From positions 72,395,439-72,459,438 of the forward strand of contig CM053272.1 of assembly GCA_028583415.1 (NCBI GenBank): DNA of 64,000 nt. Reading direction: 5' to 3'. The stretch comes from Protea cynaroides. Lineage: Eukaryota; Streptophyta; Magnoliopsida; Proteales; Proteaceae. Of the stretch, positions 45,825 to 57,465 are shown one piece after another. The notes beneath the pieces are model-generated. The model was not told where the DNA came from. It saw nothing but the letters and a program-made list of their open reading frames with translations, and ran no database searches. The position numbers were made by a program, and so were the translations under genes. Position 1 is the first letter of the stretch. Each line of letters starts with the position of its first letter.

Positions 45825-46738
45825 GTGCAGAACCCTGAAGTAGCTCAGGGTGGATATCAATACCAACTACCTATGAATGGGGCCTATGTTCCGTGTCAGT
45901 TGGACCACTCCAGACTGGTCGAATGTTTTTTGAAAATGAAGCCCAAAGAATTTAATGGCAAGCCAGCAGATCCTTTGTGGCCAGCACATTGGATTGATGA
46001 AATGGAAAGAAACTTTATGATGATGACAGTGAATGAAGAAGAGAAAGTGTTGTGCGCTACATTTATGCTATAGGGCGATGCACACCATTGGTGGAAGTCT
46101 ACCAGGACATATTTGTTAACCAAGCACACCCAATTGACCTGGGGTATATATAAAGAGGCATTCTTTGAGAAGTACTTTCCTAGAAGTTTCAGAGATTCTA
46201 TGGAGAGAGAGTTCCTAAGTTTATATCAGGGACAGATGACTGTCGACGCATATCAACAGCGTTATGAGGAGCTGTTCTTCTTTGCGCCAGTCAGTATGCA
46301 AGAGGAAGATACGAAGACCCAAAGGTTCATCATGGAACTTAGGGGAAGCATACGTAAACATGTTCTGGGACTTGAAAAGAAAGTCTACAATGAAGCTGTA
46401 CAAATTGGTCGAGTGATAGAGTCGAGCCAGAAAGAGAGCTATTTTTCTCAAAAAAGGGGTATTAAAAGGCCAACTGGAACTTCATATAACAGAGGAAAAC
46501 AAGGACATTCAAACCTTTCCGTACTCAAGGCTTTAATGCTGTAGCCAAGACTACCTCAGCAGCCCCATCGCAACCAAAGCAAAATGGTGAAGGAATAAGG
46601 TGTTTTAACTGCAATCAAGTGGGACATATTTCAAGGGAGTGTCCTAAGCCCAGGAAGCAGGTACAACAAGGAAAGGTTTATGCAGTTACATCCGAAGATG
46701 CTGCCGCATCACCTGATGTGGTCACAGGTATCACCTGA
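45825..46738 (+). pseudogene. Gag (element B), 5'-truncated
   Basis: The capsid part reads 'LDHSRLVECFLKMKPKEFNG', 'MERNFMMMTVNEEEKVLCAT', a stop at 46071, 'GDAHHWWKSTRTYLLTKH', 'AFFEKYFPRSFRDSMEREFL' and 'RYEELFFFAPVSMQEED', with a frameshift near 46520. The zinc knuckle is CFNCNQVGHISREC (about 46602-46643), followed by 'AVTSEDAAASPDVVTG'. The Pro-rich N-terminus seen in A is missing because of the deletion at about 45800. Confidence 0.85.
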
Positions 46739-46763
46739 ACCTTTCACTTTGTGATTACATTGT

Positions 46764-47083
46764 GTGAGCATGTTGACTGAATTAAAACAAATCACAGGTA
46801 TCATACCTATTAATGGCATACCCGCTAGAGTACTCCTTGATTATGGAGCTACTCATTCTTTTATATCTGTGTCGTTTGGAAAGAAGCTAATTCTACCGCT
46901 CAAATCTTTAGACTACAAACTGCTTGTACGATCGCCAATGGGACTAGAAGTGGAATTAGAAAAGGGTTATGGACCATGTCCAGTTCTTATTGACAAGAAG
47001 ACTTTGGATGCAACCTTGATCCAACTTGAGATGGCAGACTTTGACGTCATCTTGGGAATGGACTAGTTAGCTCGGCATTCTGC
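46764..47083 (+). pseudogene. Protease (element B), D-Y-G active site
   Basis: Starts 'MSMLTELKQITGIIPINGIP', then 'LLDYGATHSFISVSFGKK', where the usual D-S-G is D-Y-G. It continues to 'MADFDVILGMD', a stop (TAG, 47065) and 'LARHS'. The coding line is then cut by the captured fragment at 47084. Confidence 0.8.
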
Positions 47084-47421
47084 AAAACATCAAAAGAATA
47101 ACCTGGGGATTCGTCCCAAGTGATACAGTGAATATCGAACCATCTACAACTCGGAGAGCATTAATCCCAATAACCCTAAAATTGTGATCAACTACCTTTC
47201 CCACAAGGCATCCACCATGGTAGTGCCATATAGTACTCACTGTGCGATGGCAAAACTCCCCCATCAGTCGATCATTTGATTGATCAACAGGCAATGCAGG
47301 CCCCACATATCTGAAATCTCGGCCCCAAACCATTCCCTGAATTTGAAATCCTCCATGGAACGGCTCCTCAGTACATCACCAATCTTGCGGGTGCCATTCC
47401 GCTCCACATCACCCGGATTAC
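47084..47421 (-). pseudogene. Captured host GMC oxidoreductase fragment (mandelonitrile lyase/HOTHEAD-like)
   Basis: This 338-bp insert is absent from element A at the same place; A reads cattctgc|gaacc straight through. On the minus strand it encodes 'NPGDVERNGTRKIGDVLRSR', 'MEDFKFREWFG', then after a frameshift 'FRYVGPALPVDQSNDRLMG', 'FCHRTVSTIWHYHGGCLVGK', 'VIGINALRVVDGSIF' and 'LGTNPQ'. The HYHGG...GKVVD...ALRVVDGS...GTNPQ order is the C-terminal signature of FAD-dependent GMC oxidoreductases, with the active-site His and the later Asn region. The plant mandelonitrile lyase/HOTHEAD group is the closest I know. No flanking duplication is seen. Confidence 0.8.
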
Positions 47422-48990
47422 GAACCTATTATGTGCAGAAAAGAAGCTGGCATTTAAAGACAAGGAATGAACAGAGTTCAGTTTTACGGGAACCAAACTA
47501 CCCCGTAAACGGAAACTCATCCTCTCTGCATTGAAGCCTAGAGAATGCCTTGAGAAAGGAGGAGTTGGGTATCTGGTCTCAGTGGTCGACCTCACCAAGG
47601 AAGCCCCACGAATGGAGGATATTGATGTTGTGCGTGACTTTCCAGATGTATTTCCTAAAGAATTACCAGGACTACCACCTGACCGAGCTATAGAGTTTGT
47701 TATAGATTTGATACTACGAGCCGCACCAGTATCTAAAGCACCCTATCGAATGGCTCCTACTGAACTGAAGGAATTGAAGGTGCAGTTACAAGAATTGTTG
47801 GACAAGGGTTACATCAGACCTAGCATATCACCATGGGGAGCACCAGTATTATTCGTAAAGAAGAAGGATGATAGTGTTCGATTGTGTATAGACTATCGGG
47901 AACTGAATAAGCTGACAATCAAGAATCGGTACCCATTGCCTCGGATCGATGACTTGTTTGATGCAAGGTGCCAAGGTGTTCTCCAAGATCGATCTTCGAT
48001 CACGATACCATCAGTTGAAGATTAAGGACGGTGATATTCCCAAGACAACATTCAGGATCAGATATGGACATTATGAATTTTTGGTCATGTCTTTTGGATT
48101 GACGAACGCACCAGCAACTTTTATGGAACTTATGAATCTGGTATTCCATGATATGTTGGATACATCGGTCATTGTATTCATTGATGATATATTGGTCTAC
48201 TCCAAGGACAAGGAAACTCATATTATGAATCTAAGCGCCGCTCTGCAGTGATTACAGAAAGAAAAGCTTTACGCCAAATTTACAAAGTGTGAGTTTTGGC
48301 TAAATGAAGTCGCTTTCTTAGGCCATGTTGTATCCGCTGAAGGAATTAAAGTGGACCCTAGCAAGATTAAAGCCATTGTGAAGTGGGAAGCACCGAAGAG
48401 TGCTACAGAAATTAGAAGTTTTCTAGGTCTAGCTGGGTATTATCGACGATTCGTGGAAGACTACTCCAGGATCACCGTACCGCTTACCAACTTGACTAAG
48501 AAAGGAGAGAAGTTTATTTGGACTGACAAATGTGAGAACAGTTTCCAAACATTGAAGGCAAGATTGATATCTGCTCCCATCCTGACTATTCCTATTCCAG
48601 GACAACCATTTGTTTTATACACTGATGCATCTGGATTGGGTTTAGGATGTGTACTTATGCAAGGAGAACAAGTAGTTGCTTATGCTTCAAGACAACTGAA
48701 GACACTGAGAAGAACTACCCCACTCATGACTTGGAATTAGCGGTAGTGATACATGCTGCCAAGATATGGAGACATTATTTGTATGGAGAGAACTTTCAGA
48801 TTAAATCCGATCATAAGAGTCTTACTTATCTATTTAATCAGAAGGAGTTGAACATGCGACAAAGAAGATGGCTGGAATTATTAAAGGATTATGATTGTGA
48901 TATCCAGTATCATCCAGGAAAGGCTAATGTAGTGGCTGATGCGCTAAGCAGGAAAGCAATGATAAAATCTCAAAGAGAAGTTAACACGAC
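47422..48990 (+). pseudogene. Reverse transcriptase-RNase H (element B)
   Basis: RT blocks are in order: 'VRDFPDVFPKELPGLPPDR', 'KGYIRPSISPWGAPVLFVKK', 'RLCIDYRELN', a frameshift near 47960, 'KIDLRSRYHQ', 'FGLTNAPATF', the FIDD box ('VFIDDILVYSKD'), a stop near 48249, 'FLGLAGYYRRFVEDYS', and RNase H from 'LYTDASGLGLGCVL'. A second frameshift lies near 48705, before 'HKSLTYLFNQKELNMRQRRW' and 'NVVADALSRKAM'. Confidence 0.9.
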
Positions 48991-50588
48991 TGTAGCAATG
49001 TGTACTATAGGAAGAGTATTCAATGATGGTAATGAGCAGTTCATGATAGATGCACCGGGTGGATCGACCAACCAAGGGTTTATTAATCGATTTTCAAATA
49101 TGTTCACAACATTGAAGATTCTACCTGATATAATTGATGAAGTAAAAGCCGTAAATTACATCAGACTCTTATCTGAAAATGGTACAAGAAGACATCGAAA
49201 AAGGTAGGACTATTCTTGAGTTCACCTTGGATGAAGAAAAGGTACTAAAGTACAAGGAACAAATATGTGTTCCTGAAACAGAAAACTCGGACGTTAGACA
49301 CAGACTAATGAAGGAAGCTCATACCACCGCCTATTCGGTACATCCTGGAAGTACAAAGATGTATCATGAATTGAAGAAATTATATTGGTGGAAAGGAATG
49401 AAAAATGATGTAGCTAAATTCGTGTTTCAATGCCTAAACTGTCAGAGGGTGAAGGTTGAACGACAAAGACCTGCTGGACTGTTGCAACCGCTGCCAGAAC
49501 CAGCATGGAATTGGGATTGCATCACTATGGACTTCGTCACCGGGTTACCATTGACTCCTCGAGTGGTTGATACGGTTTGGGTGATTGTGGATCATCTGAC
49601 TAAGACAGCTCGCTTTATAGCAATACGATCTCAGTATACATTAAAAAGGTTAGTCAAGTTGTATGTGGATAATATTGTCAGACTACACGGTGTACCTGAA
49701 AGCATTGTGTCCGACAGAGACCCATGATTTACTTCAAAGTTTTGGGAAGGATTGCAGAAGGCTATGGGTACAACGTTGAAGTTTAGTACTGCATTCTATC
49801 CTCAGACGGACGGACAGTCGGAGCGTACCATACAGATTTTAGAAGACATGCTACGAGCCTGTGTAATAGATTTTAAAGGATCATGGGATGAGAAACTACC
49901 ATTGATCGAGTTGGCCTATAACAACAGCTATCAAGCTACTATACAGATGTCTCCCTATGAAGCACTGTATGGTAGGAAATGTCGAACTCCTCTATTTTGG
50001 AATGAAGTTGGAGAACGTAGCATTGTTGGACCAGAATTTGTTGAAGAAACTTGTCGAGTGGTCGACATTATCAAAGAAAGAGTAAGAACGGCTCAGAATC
50101 GTCAGAAACAATATGTAGATACTCGACGCCAAGACCTTGAATTTGTTGTAGGTGATAAGGTATTCTTGAAAGTGTCACCGATGCGCGGGTTAAAACAGTT
50201 CGGATAGAAAGGAAAGTTAAGTCTGAGATATGTCGGGCCATATGAGATTCTAGCCAAACGTGGAAAAGTGGCTTATCAGTTAGCACTACCACCATCTATG
50301 TCAAGTGTGCATGATGTATTTCATATCTCCTTATTAAAGAAGTACATCAGAGATCCAACACACGTTTTGACAGCAGATCCACCAGATCTAACTGATGATT
50401 TGATGTTCGAAGTAGCACCAACTGAAATCACCGATCGAAAGGTTCAACGTCTACGTAACCATGACATATACTATGTTAAAGTCACCTGGAGAAGTCGAGA
50501 TATAGAAGAGATCACATGGGAAGAAGAGAATGCAATGCGAAAGAAATACCCTCATCTTTTCGACTCAGAAGGTATGTACAAATTTTGA
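48991..50588 (+). pseudogene. Integrase with chromodomain (element B)
   Basis: An N-terminal spacer leads to the zinc module ('HRLMKEAHTTAYSVHPGSTK', 'CLNCQRVKVERQRPAG'). The core follows: 'WDCITMDFVTGLP', the second Asp region 'VSDRDP' just before a TGA at about 49728, and 'PQTDGQSERTIQILEDMLRA' with the Glu. A stop near 50206 lies before 'LRYVGPYEIL'. After 'SVHDVFHISLLKKYI' comes a chromodomain-like tail ('RKVQRLRNHDIYYVKVTW', 'DIEEITWEEENAMRKKYPHL'). In chromoviruses this tail steers insertion toward heterochromatin. It is less damaged than the copy in A. Confidence 0.9.
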
Positions 50589-50603
50589 GGATGAAATTTT
50601 TAA

Positions 50604-50618
50604 TAAGCAGGGGGGAGT
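50604..50618 (+). other. Polypurine tract of element B
   Basis: aagcaggggggagt(t) lies directly before the 3' LTR start. Confidence 0.8.
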
Positions 50619-52816
50619 TGTAAGACCCGTATCGAACTAACCGGTCTTACCACCTTATACCAGGTCTACTTATCATGGTCAAGCCAAGTGGACCAAGTAC
50701 GTAAAGGAAATCACAAAACTAGGTATGAATTTGACCCAAAAATAATAAATATGAGGGTAGGGTCGCATGCATAAACAGGTAGGGTCGACCCCACCTCAGC
50801 AGAGTCCAACCCATGATTTTTTAGACCTAGGGTCGGATGACTTGAGACCCTAGGGTCGACGGATTCTGCGACCCTAGCATCGACCCTATGGTGACAGACT
50901 GAAACCGTGAATTAGGAAACTTTCCTAATTTCAAGAATTCCTTTCCTAATCTCGATGGGACGTATTTTGGGAGGTTTTCTTTTATAAATAGGACGTCCCT
51001 TAGCCTCTTTCACTCCTTTTGGAACCCTAATTGAGAGTGAGAGAAAGAGAAGAGAAGGAAGAGAAGAAGAAGAGAAGGAGAATTTGAGAAGACAACTAAA
51101 GAGAAGGAATTCAGAGAAATCTCTGAATCTCAGCAACCCTAAGGTATGAATACATTCCCCATGAATTACGAAAGACCCTAGAATAGCTTATGAAGAAGCT
51201 AGGGATGGGAGAAACCCAAATCACCTATCCATGGATGAGTTTCGAAGGAATCCATTAAAGTAATCATCATAGACAATGGAAAGTGTATAAAAATCATAGT
51301 TATGAGCCATAGAACATTCTTAGAATGGACCTACGAGACTACAGGATCGATCCCATGCTCTTGAAAAGTCCAGGGAGGCTGTGGTCGCACATAGGGTCGA
51401 TGGGTAACCGACCCTATGATCGACCCTACACCCTGGGGTCTCAGATACCTGCGACCCATCCTGTGACCCTAGCTTCACAGCAAGCTTAAATTGTTAGAAA
51501 TTATTTCTAATTAGAATCTATCAATTTATTAGGTTTTCCTAGTAATATAAAAGTGATTCTTAGAGCCTGAAAGAGGGTCTACACTCAATCAAAGGTGAGG
51601 GAACAAGACCTAAACTAATTGGCTAATAATAAACTATTTTCGTTTATTGAGTCCAATGCCATGTATGATTCTATGATTGTATGATTGTAATGTGCATATC
51701 ACATGTCATCTACTTTTCTTGTTATTACTATTCATGCATATTTAATTTAGTTTATTATAACATATTGATGATGATGATGCTAGGAATAGGCATGTGAATG
51801 TATGTGTGTGGTTAGTGTACCTGATGCGAGTGAGGCATCAGGGGGAGGACGTGGCATTGTGGTTCAGCCTGGTCACCAGACTCTAGCTCTATCTCTATTC
51901 AAGTTTTGTCTACTAACATCGTCGTATCGCCATTAACTTAGTAGAACTAATACATCGTAGGGCATCAAGGGGGGGAAGTGGCATTGTGGTTTAGCCTGGT
52001 CACCAGACCCTAGCTCTATCCCTATGAATGTATTGAGGGATGCTGGGGTAAGGCCTTGGATACACTGTTTGACGTTAGGATTGGTTAGTTGCGAGCCCAG
52101 TTTGCAAGCCCTCGCCAATAGAGGCTTACGTGTTGGTATGGGCAGCTGGTACAACAATGCCGTTTTCATTGGGTGTATACTTGTCCATGGTAGGTGCATG
52201 TGGGATGGCAATGCCGTATTCATTGGGCTGCTCCACACACTCGTGTATAGAGGTGAGGCGGCCTCCGAACCTTTCTATAGCACATTGCAAACTTATAAAC
52301 TAGACCAAAGATATGAATTGAATGCATGCATATGTTTGTTGCATTGTTTTGTTTGCTCATTGAGCTGTGTTGTGTGCTCACCCTTTCGACATCGAATGCT
52401 TTTAGTTGATGATGCAGGTACCACGGTTGAAGATTATATGAATGCTCCGATGTATAGACATGCGGCGGCAATGGATGCTGAAGTTTTGATGGAATTGCAT
52501 GATTCGTCATGCGAGTGCAACTCTTGCATTTTTTATTAATTTTTATTCAAATTATACAGACGATGTAATTGATTAAATATTTTATTTAGGTCTTAGTATT
52601 TGGAAGATAATTGAATAATTTATTTATGTTATCATCTTTAGACTCTCAGTTTCTTTAATATTAAAGACTTCCACTATTGTATATTTACTCTGATTATTGT
52701 TGTGTATGTGTATGGTTTAAACAAACAGACACAACCTATTCGAGATCTTGGTTGAACTGTTGGTTTATTAGCGGTTCATCACACCATTCTGAATAGTACA
52801 GAATTGGGGTGTGACA
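50619..52816 (+). repeat. 3' LTR of element B
   Basis: 2198 bp. TATA at 50981-50990 (tttataaata). It contains a direct duplication: a roughly 60-base unit, 'ggcatca.ggggga..gtggcattgtggtt.agcctgg...', at about 51834-51898 and 51961-52023. Only one copy of this unit is present in the 5' LTR. Confidence 0.93.
52387..52539 (+). other. Conserved LTR mini-ORF, element B 3' LTR
   Basis: Same 50-codon block as in the 5' LTR, ending HDSSCECNSCIFY-stop. It is also the end of a 171-codon open frame (52024-52539). Confidence 0.5.
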
Positions 52817-52821
52817 GGTAA

Positions 52822-53423
52822 TACCATATTTTCGAACAAGGACATCAAATGGTTTGTTACAGAAGTGTTTCCCCCTATCGCTAATGATAGCTCAAGGGGT
52901 ACCAAATCGGGAGAATAATTCTCCTTTAAAAATTTAATGACTACCTTGTGGTCATTGGTCTTAGTAGCAACAGCTTCTATCCATTTGGACACGTAGTCCA
53001 CAGCTAACAAGATATACTCATTCCAAAAGACTTTGGAAACGGACCCATAAAATCGATGCCCCAAACATCAAAAACTTCAACCACCAGAATTGGATTTAGT
53101 GGCATCATATTCCGCTTGGTAATGCGGCCTAAAGACTGACAAGAAGGGCATGCCTTACAGTAATTAAAGGCATCCTTAAAAAGACTAGGCTAGTAGAATC
53201 TAGACTGTAAAACCTTGGCCGCGGTCTTATTTGGCCCAAAGTGGCCACCACACGCTTGATCCTGACTATAAGACAGCACAGATTGTTGTTCATGGTCAGG
53301 TACACATCTCCTTATAATCTGATCAGGGCAAGTTTTGAACAGATATGGATCGTCCCAAAAATTGTACTTGACTTGGATAGAATCTATACCTATCCTAGGC
53401 GGACCAATGGGAAGGGGTCGCAC
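52822..53423 (-). pseudogene. Integrase, N-terminal part (element C)
   Basis: The zinc module is at 53250-53150 ('HEQQSVLSYSQDQACGGHFG', then after frame changes the C-x2-C region). The core follows: 'VFDVWGIDFMGPF'-type sequence in broken frames, 'YILLAVDYVSKWIEAVATKT' and 'VIKFLKENYSP'. The frame ends where B is inserted, after the 'LFENMVL' area (equivalent to the 'KYG.TH' strand). Confidence 0.82.
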
Positions 53424-54908
53424 CCGTTACCAAGTAATTTACAATATCAGCGAACCAAGGTTCACTAGATACTGCAAACAACTGCTCATCTGGGAAAAAC
53501 TCGTTGACTGGTGAATCGACAGTCAAAGAATTAGGCAGTCGGGATAAGTGGTCAGCAACCAGATTTTTTATTCCTGGTTTATCCCTAATCTCTAAGTCAA
53601 ACTCTTGCAAAAGCAAAACCCATCTAATGAGACGAGCTTTGGCATCCTTTTTCTCTAAGAGATGCTTGAGAGTGGCATGATCCGTATACACAATGACATG
53701 GTATCCTATCAAGTAGGCACTAAATTTTTCTAAAATGAATACAACAGCTAAGAATTCCTTTTTAGTGGTGGTGTAATTAAGCTGTGCATCGTTTAAAGTC
53801 CTACTTGCATAACAAATTACATGGGGTAACTTATTGATCCGTTGCCCAAGGACAGCTCCTAATGCAAAATCAGAAGCATCACACATAAGCTCAAAGGGCT
53901 CTGTCCATATAGGTGCCTGAATAATGGGGGCAGTGGTCAAAATCTTTTTGAGTTGATTAAAACTCTCAAGATAGGCATCATTAAAATCAAAGAGCTGGTC
54001 TTTAGCAAGTAAAGAGGTGAGAGGAAGAGCAATTTGACTAAAATATTTAGTGAACCTCCGATAGAAACCGGCATGTCCTAAAAAGGAGCGAATGTCCTTA
54101 ACAGATTTGGGAACAGGTAGCTTTTTAATCAATTCTACTTTGGCTTTGTCAACCATGATCCCATCTTTGGAAATGATGTGACCCAACACTATGCCCTGTT
54201 TTACCATGAAGTGGCATTTCTCCCAATTTAAAACTAAATCTTTCTCCGTACACCGGACAAGAACTAAGGAAAGATTATGTAGGCAATCAGAAAAAGTAGA
54301 CCCATGCACAGAAAAATCATCCATGAATATTTCTAAATATTGCTCTACCATATCTGAGAAGATGCTCATCATGCACCTTTGAAAAGTGGCAGGGGCATTG
54401 CATGCCCAAAAGGCATGCGTCGATAAGCATAGGTTCCGTAGCGGCATGTGAAAGTGGTCATGTGTTGGTCATCTAAGGTAATGGAGATTTGATTGTAACC
54501 GGAGTATCCATCTAAGAAGCAATAGTATTCATGTCCGGCCAACCTCTCTAACATTTGATCAATGAAAGGCAAAGGGAAGTGATCCTTCCACGTTGCCGTA
54601 TTCATCTTTCTGTAGTCTATGCAGACTCTCCATCCTGTTTGGATACGGGTTGGAATCAATTCATTGTCAGCATTAGCAACTACAGTGACTCCTGACTTCT
54701 TTGGTACCACATGTACCGGACTTACCTACTCACTATCAGATATGGGATATATGATCCCATGAGCTAAGCACTTTAGAATCTCTTTCTTAATGGCTTCCTT
54801 CATCACAGGATTTGTCCGTCTTTGAGGTTGCCTTGAGGGGTTGGTATCTTCCATAAGGTGTATATGATGCTGAACAATAGATGGACTAATACCTTTGATG
54901 TCAGCCAC
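53424..54908 (-). pseudogene. Reverse transcriptase-RNase H (element C)
   Basis: Starts 'SPSIVQHHIHLMEDTNPSRQ', with a stop at 54726 before 'VPKKSGVTVV'. It continues with 'RVCIDYRKMNTATWKDHFPL', 'CFLDGYSGYNQI', 'TTFTCRYGTYAYRRMPFG', a frameshift near 54400, 'CNAPATFQRCMMSIFSDMVE' and the catalytic FMDD ('IFMDDFSVHGS'). The connection is 'FLGHAGFYRRFTKYFSQIA' and RNase H 'LMCDASDFALGAVLGQ', ending 'NLVADHLSRL'. These are textbook Athila-type blocks. The 350-codon open part is only lightly damaged. Confidence 0.92.
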
Positions 54909-54935
54909 AGTCCAACCTAAGGCTTCCTTGTGATT

Positions 54936-56306
54936 TTATAAGAGTTTGACTAACTCTTCTTCTTGATTAGAAGTCAAATCAGATGCAATAATAATAGGAA
55001 GAGTCTGGTCAGGTCCTAGGAAGGCATACTTCAAAGTGGATGGTAACTCCTTTAATTCTAAGCTAGGTGGTTCAACCATTGAGGGCTTGGGATTGGAAAT
55101 GGATAGAGGTCCTAGAGGTTCCACAGGTGTGTGGATACTCCATGCCTCTGATGAAAAAGTATCCTCTACTCCTCCCAACTCTTTCATACACTGCGAGAAT
55201 TCTGAGTCAAAGTCAATGTCAAAAGTGGTCTCTACATGGTCAGGGAATTCTTGGAGCATATGTACTTCCTCATTCGGTTGCTTACCCAGCCTAAATACAT
55301 TTAAATCAACAGTTTGGTTACCAAATGACAGTTTAATGAGACCATTCCTGCAATTTATCAGTGCATTGCTTGTAGCCAGAAACGGTCTCCCTAAAATGAT
55401 AGGGATTTGATCCCTATTGGAGACATGATGTATTTCTAAAACAATAAAATCCACAGGAAAAAGAAATTCTCCTACCTTTAACAAAACATCCTCCACCATT
55501 CCTTTAGGAGTTTTTACAGTGCGATCAGCTAGTTGAAGTGAGATGGACGTTGGTTTCAACTTTTCCAATCCTACTTGTTGGTAAACATGGTAAGGTAGAA
55601 GATTCACACTTGCGCCTAGGTCTAGCAGAGCATGATCAATAAAAGTGTTGCCTATGATGCAAGAGATGGTAGGACAGCCAGGGTCCTTGTATTTGACTGC
55701 CACAGGATGGTTTAGAAGGAAACTTAAATGTGCAGCCAAGAATACCTTTTTAGGAATTTGACTAATCCTCTTTTGTGTGCATAAGTCTTTAAGGACTTTT
55801 GCATAAATAAGAATTTGGTCAATTGCATCCAAAAGTGGGATATTGAATTCTACCTGTTTGAAAACCTCTAAAATTTTATCAACTATAGCAGTCTTCTTTT
55901 GGTTTACCAACCTATTAGGGAATGGGGCTGGTGGAGTAAAAACTCTGTCCAGGACAGTCTCTTTGGGTCTTTTTGGTACATCAGACGAACCTGAAGAAAG
56001 AGGCTCAGTAGCTACCTCAGATTGGGGAACATTAATGGGAGCAACTGTGGGTTTGTTCTTTAGTGCTTCATCCCGTAGGTACTCTTGGCCACTCCGTAAT
56101 GCATGGAATGCACTGCATTGTTTGGAGGACACTGATTGACTCTCTATGCCATTTACTTGTGGGTTTGACCTATTTGGTTGTGGGTGATGGCATGGGTTGG
56201 TCTCTGATTGGCTGGGCAGAATAGCCTTGTTCTTTTCACACATTAGGGTAACCAATTGGGTAAGTGTCCTCTCTATACTGGTATGCCCTGCCATTTGAGC
56301 TGCCAT
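54936..56306 (-). pseudogene. Gag C-terminal region and protease (element C)
   Basis: A 456-codon open frame. After a linker, 'EVFKQVEFNIPLLDAIDQI' and 'YAKVLKDLCT' lead to the protease core with 'LLDLGASVNLLPYHVYQQVG'; D-L-G is the normal Athila form of the active site. It continues with 'DRTVKTPKGMVEDVLLKVGE' and 'DQIPIILGRPFLATSNALIN'. Downstream is the acidic spacer to RT ('LELKELPSTLKYAFLGPDQT'). The open length suggests modest age. Confidence 0.88.
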
Positions 56307-56314
56307 ATTCTTCT

Positions 56315-57465
56315 CTAACTCACTGAGTCTGGCCAGCTCACTCGTGTTAGAAAACCAAAGGGGTTGCTAAAAATTACCTTGGAGAACAAAATTGGGTCTA
56401 GGGGGAGCATATGTTCTAGTGTGACCGGGAGGACCTTGATTTGGAAATTGGGGTGGGTCCACACGGTTCCCTTGGTTCTAGGAGAAATTTGGATGATTTT
56501 TCCATCCTGGTTGTAAGTGTTGCTATACGGATTGTACAGTGCACTTACATTAGCATTTTGAGAATTTCCCTGTGAAGGGCATTCCTCTACTATATGTCTA
56601 GGAATTTGACACCAGTTGCACATTAGGACTTGATTTTGGATAAGGTCATTAGGAACTAAAGCTTTTATCCTTTTGATAAGGTTATCTAAGTGTGCCTCCT
56701 TAGCTACCATGCCATTGACAAAGTAACCTTTACCTTTTTGGGTGCGATCTATCTCCTGCACAGACTCCCACTCTCTTGTTTTTTCAGAGAGATCCGCCAA
56801 AAAGTTCCAAGCATCGTTAGCATCCTCATAAGAAGTGAATCCTTGAGGACACATAGACTCAAGCATTTGCTTGGTAGGAAAGTCTATCCCCTCGTAAATA
56901 ACTTGACAAAATTGCCACGTTTCAATACCATGGTGAGGGCATTCTTGGAGTAGGCCTTGGACCTCTCCATGAGTCGTGAAAAAGACTCATTTGACTCTTG
57001 TTTGAACCGCATTATATCCCCTCAAAGTTTATTTGTCTTATGAAGAGGAAAATTTTTTTTAAGGAATAACACAATAAATTTATCCCATTATGTAATGGAA
57101 TTTGTAGGAAGACCATAAAGCCATTTTTTAGTTCCATCCTTGAGTGAAAAAGTGATGCACCTCAATTTGACAGCATCATCACTGAGCTGTTGCATTTTAA
57201 TGAGGGCACACACCTCCTCATACTCACGGAGGAACAAGTATGCATCCTCTGAAGATAACCCATGAAAATGAGAAAGCATGGTAATGAATTGAGTTTTCAA
57301 TTCATAGTTATAGCCTGTGGCAGCTGGCAATTGAATACATGAGGGTCGTGCTGCCCTAGCAGGGTAGAACCTATCCTTAAGTGTTATCTTTGGTTCAACC
57401 ATTGTAAATGATGGGACTCTTACTAGACAATTGCTAGAATCATGAGTCCACACACTCATGCACAA
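56315..57465 (-). pseudogene. Gag (element C)
   Basis: Begins near 57465. The capsid part is 'YELKTQFITMLSHFHGLSSE', 'AYLFLREYEEVCALIK' and 'VKLRCITFSLKDGTKKWLY'. A broken middle follows (57110-56870: 'W..FI..FLKKNFPLHKTN', 'MRFKQESNESF'), then 'MLESMCPQGFTSYEDANDAW' and a zinc knuckle CNWCQIPRHIVEEC (C-x2-C-x4-H-x4-C). At least two frame breaks. Confidence 0.85.

Larger units (their letters stand above)
42845..52816 (+). mobile_element. Gypsy chromovirus B (Tekay/Del-like), youngest of the nest
   Basis: The 9972-bp element has LTRs 42845-44889 and 50619-52816, PBS 44893-44904, PPT 50604-50618 and an exact ggtaa duplication (42840-42844 and 52817-52821). From the 5' end it holds the antisense extra gene (45793-45195, minus), a truncated gag, protease, a captured host fragment (47084-47421), RT-RNase H, and integrase with a readable chromodomain. 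The internal region is about 5.7 kb against 7.6 kb in A. The loss is mainly between antisense gene and gag. Gag-pol is broken by stops and frameshifts. Confidence 0.93.
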
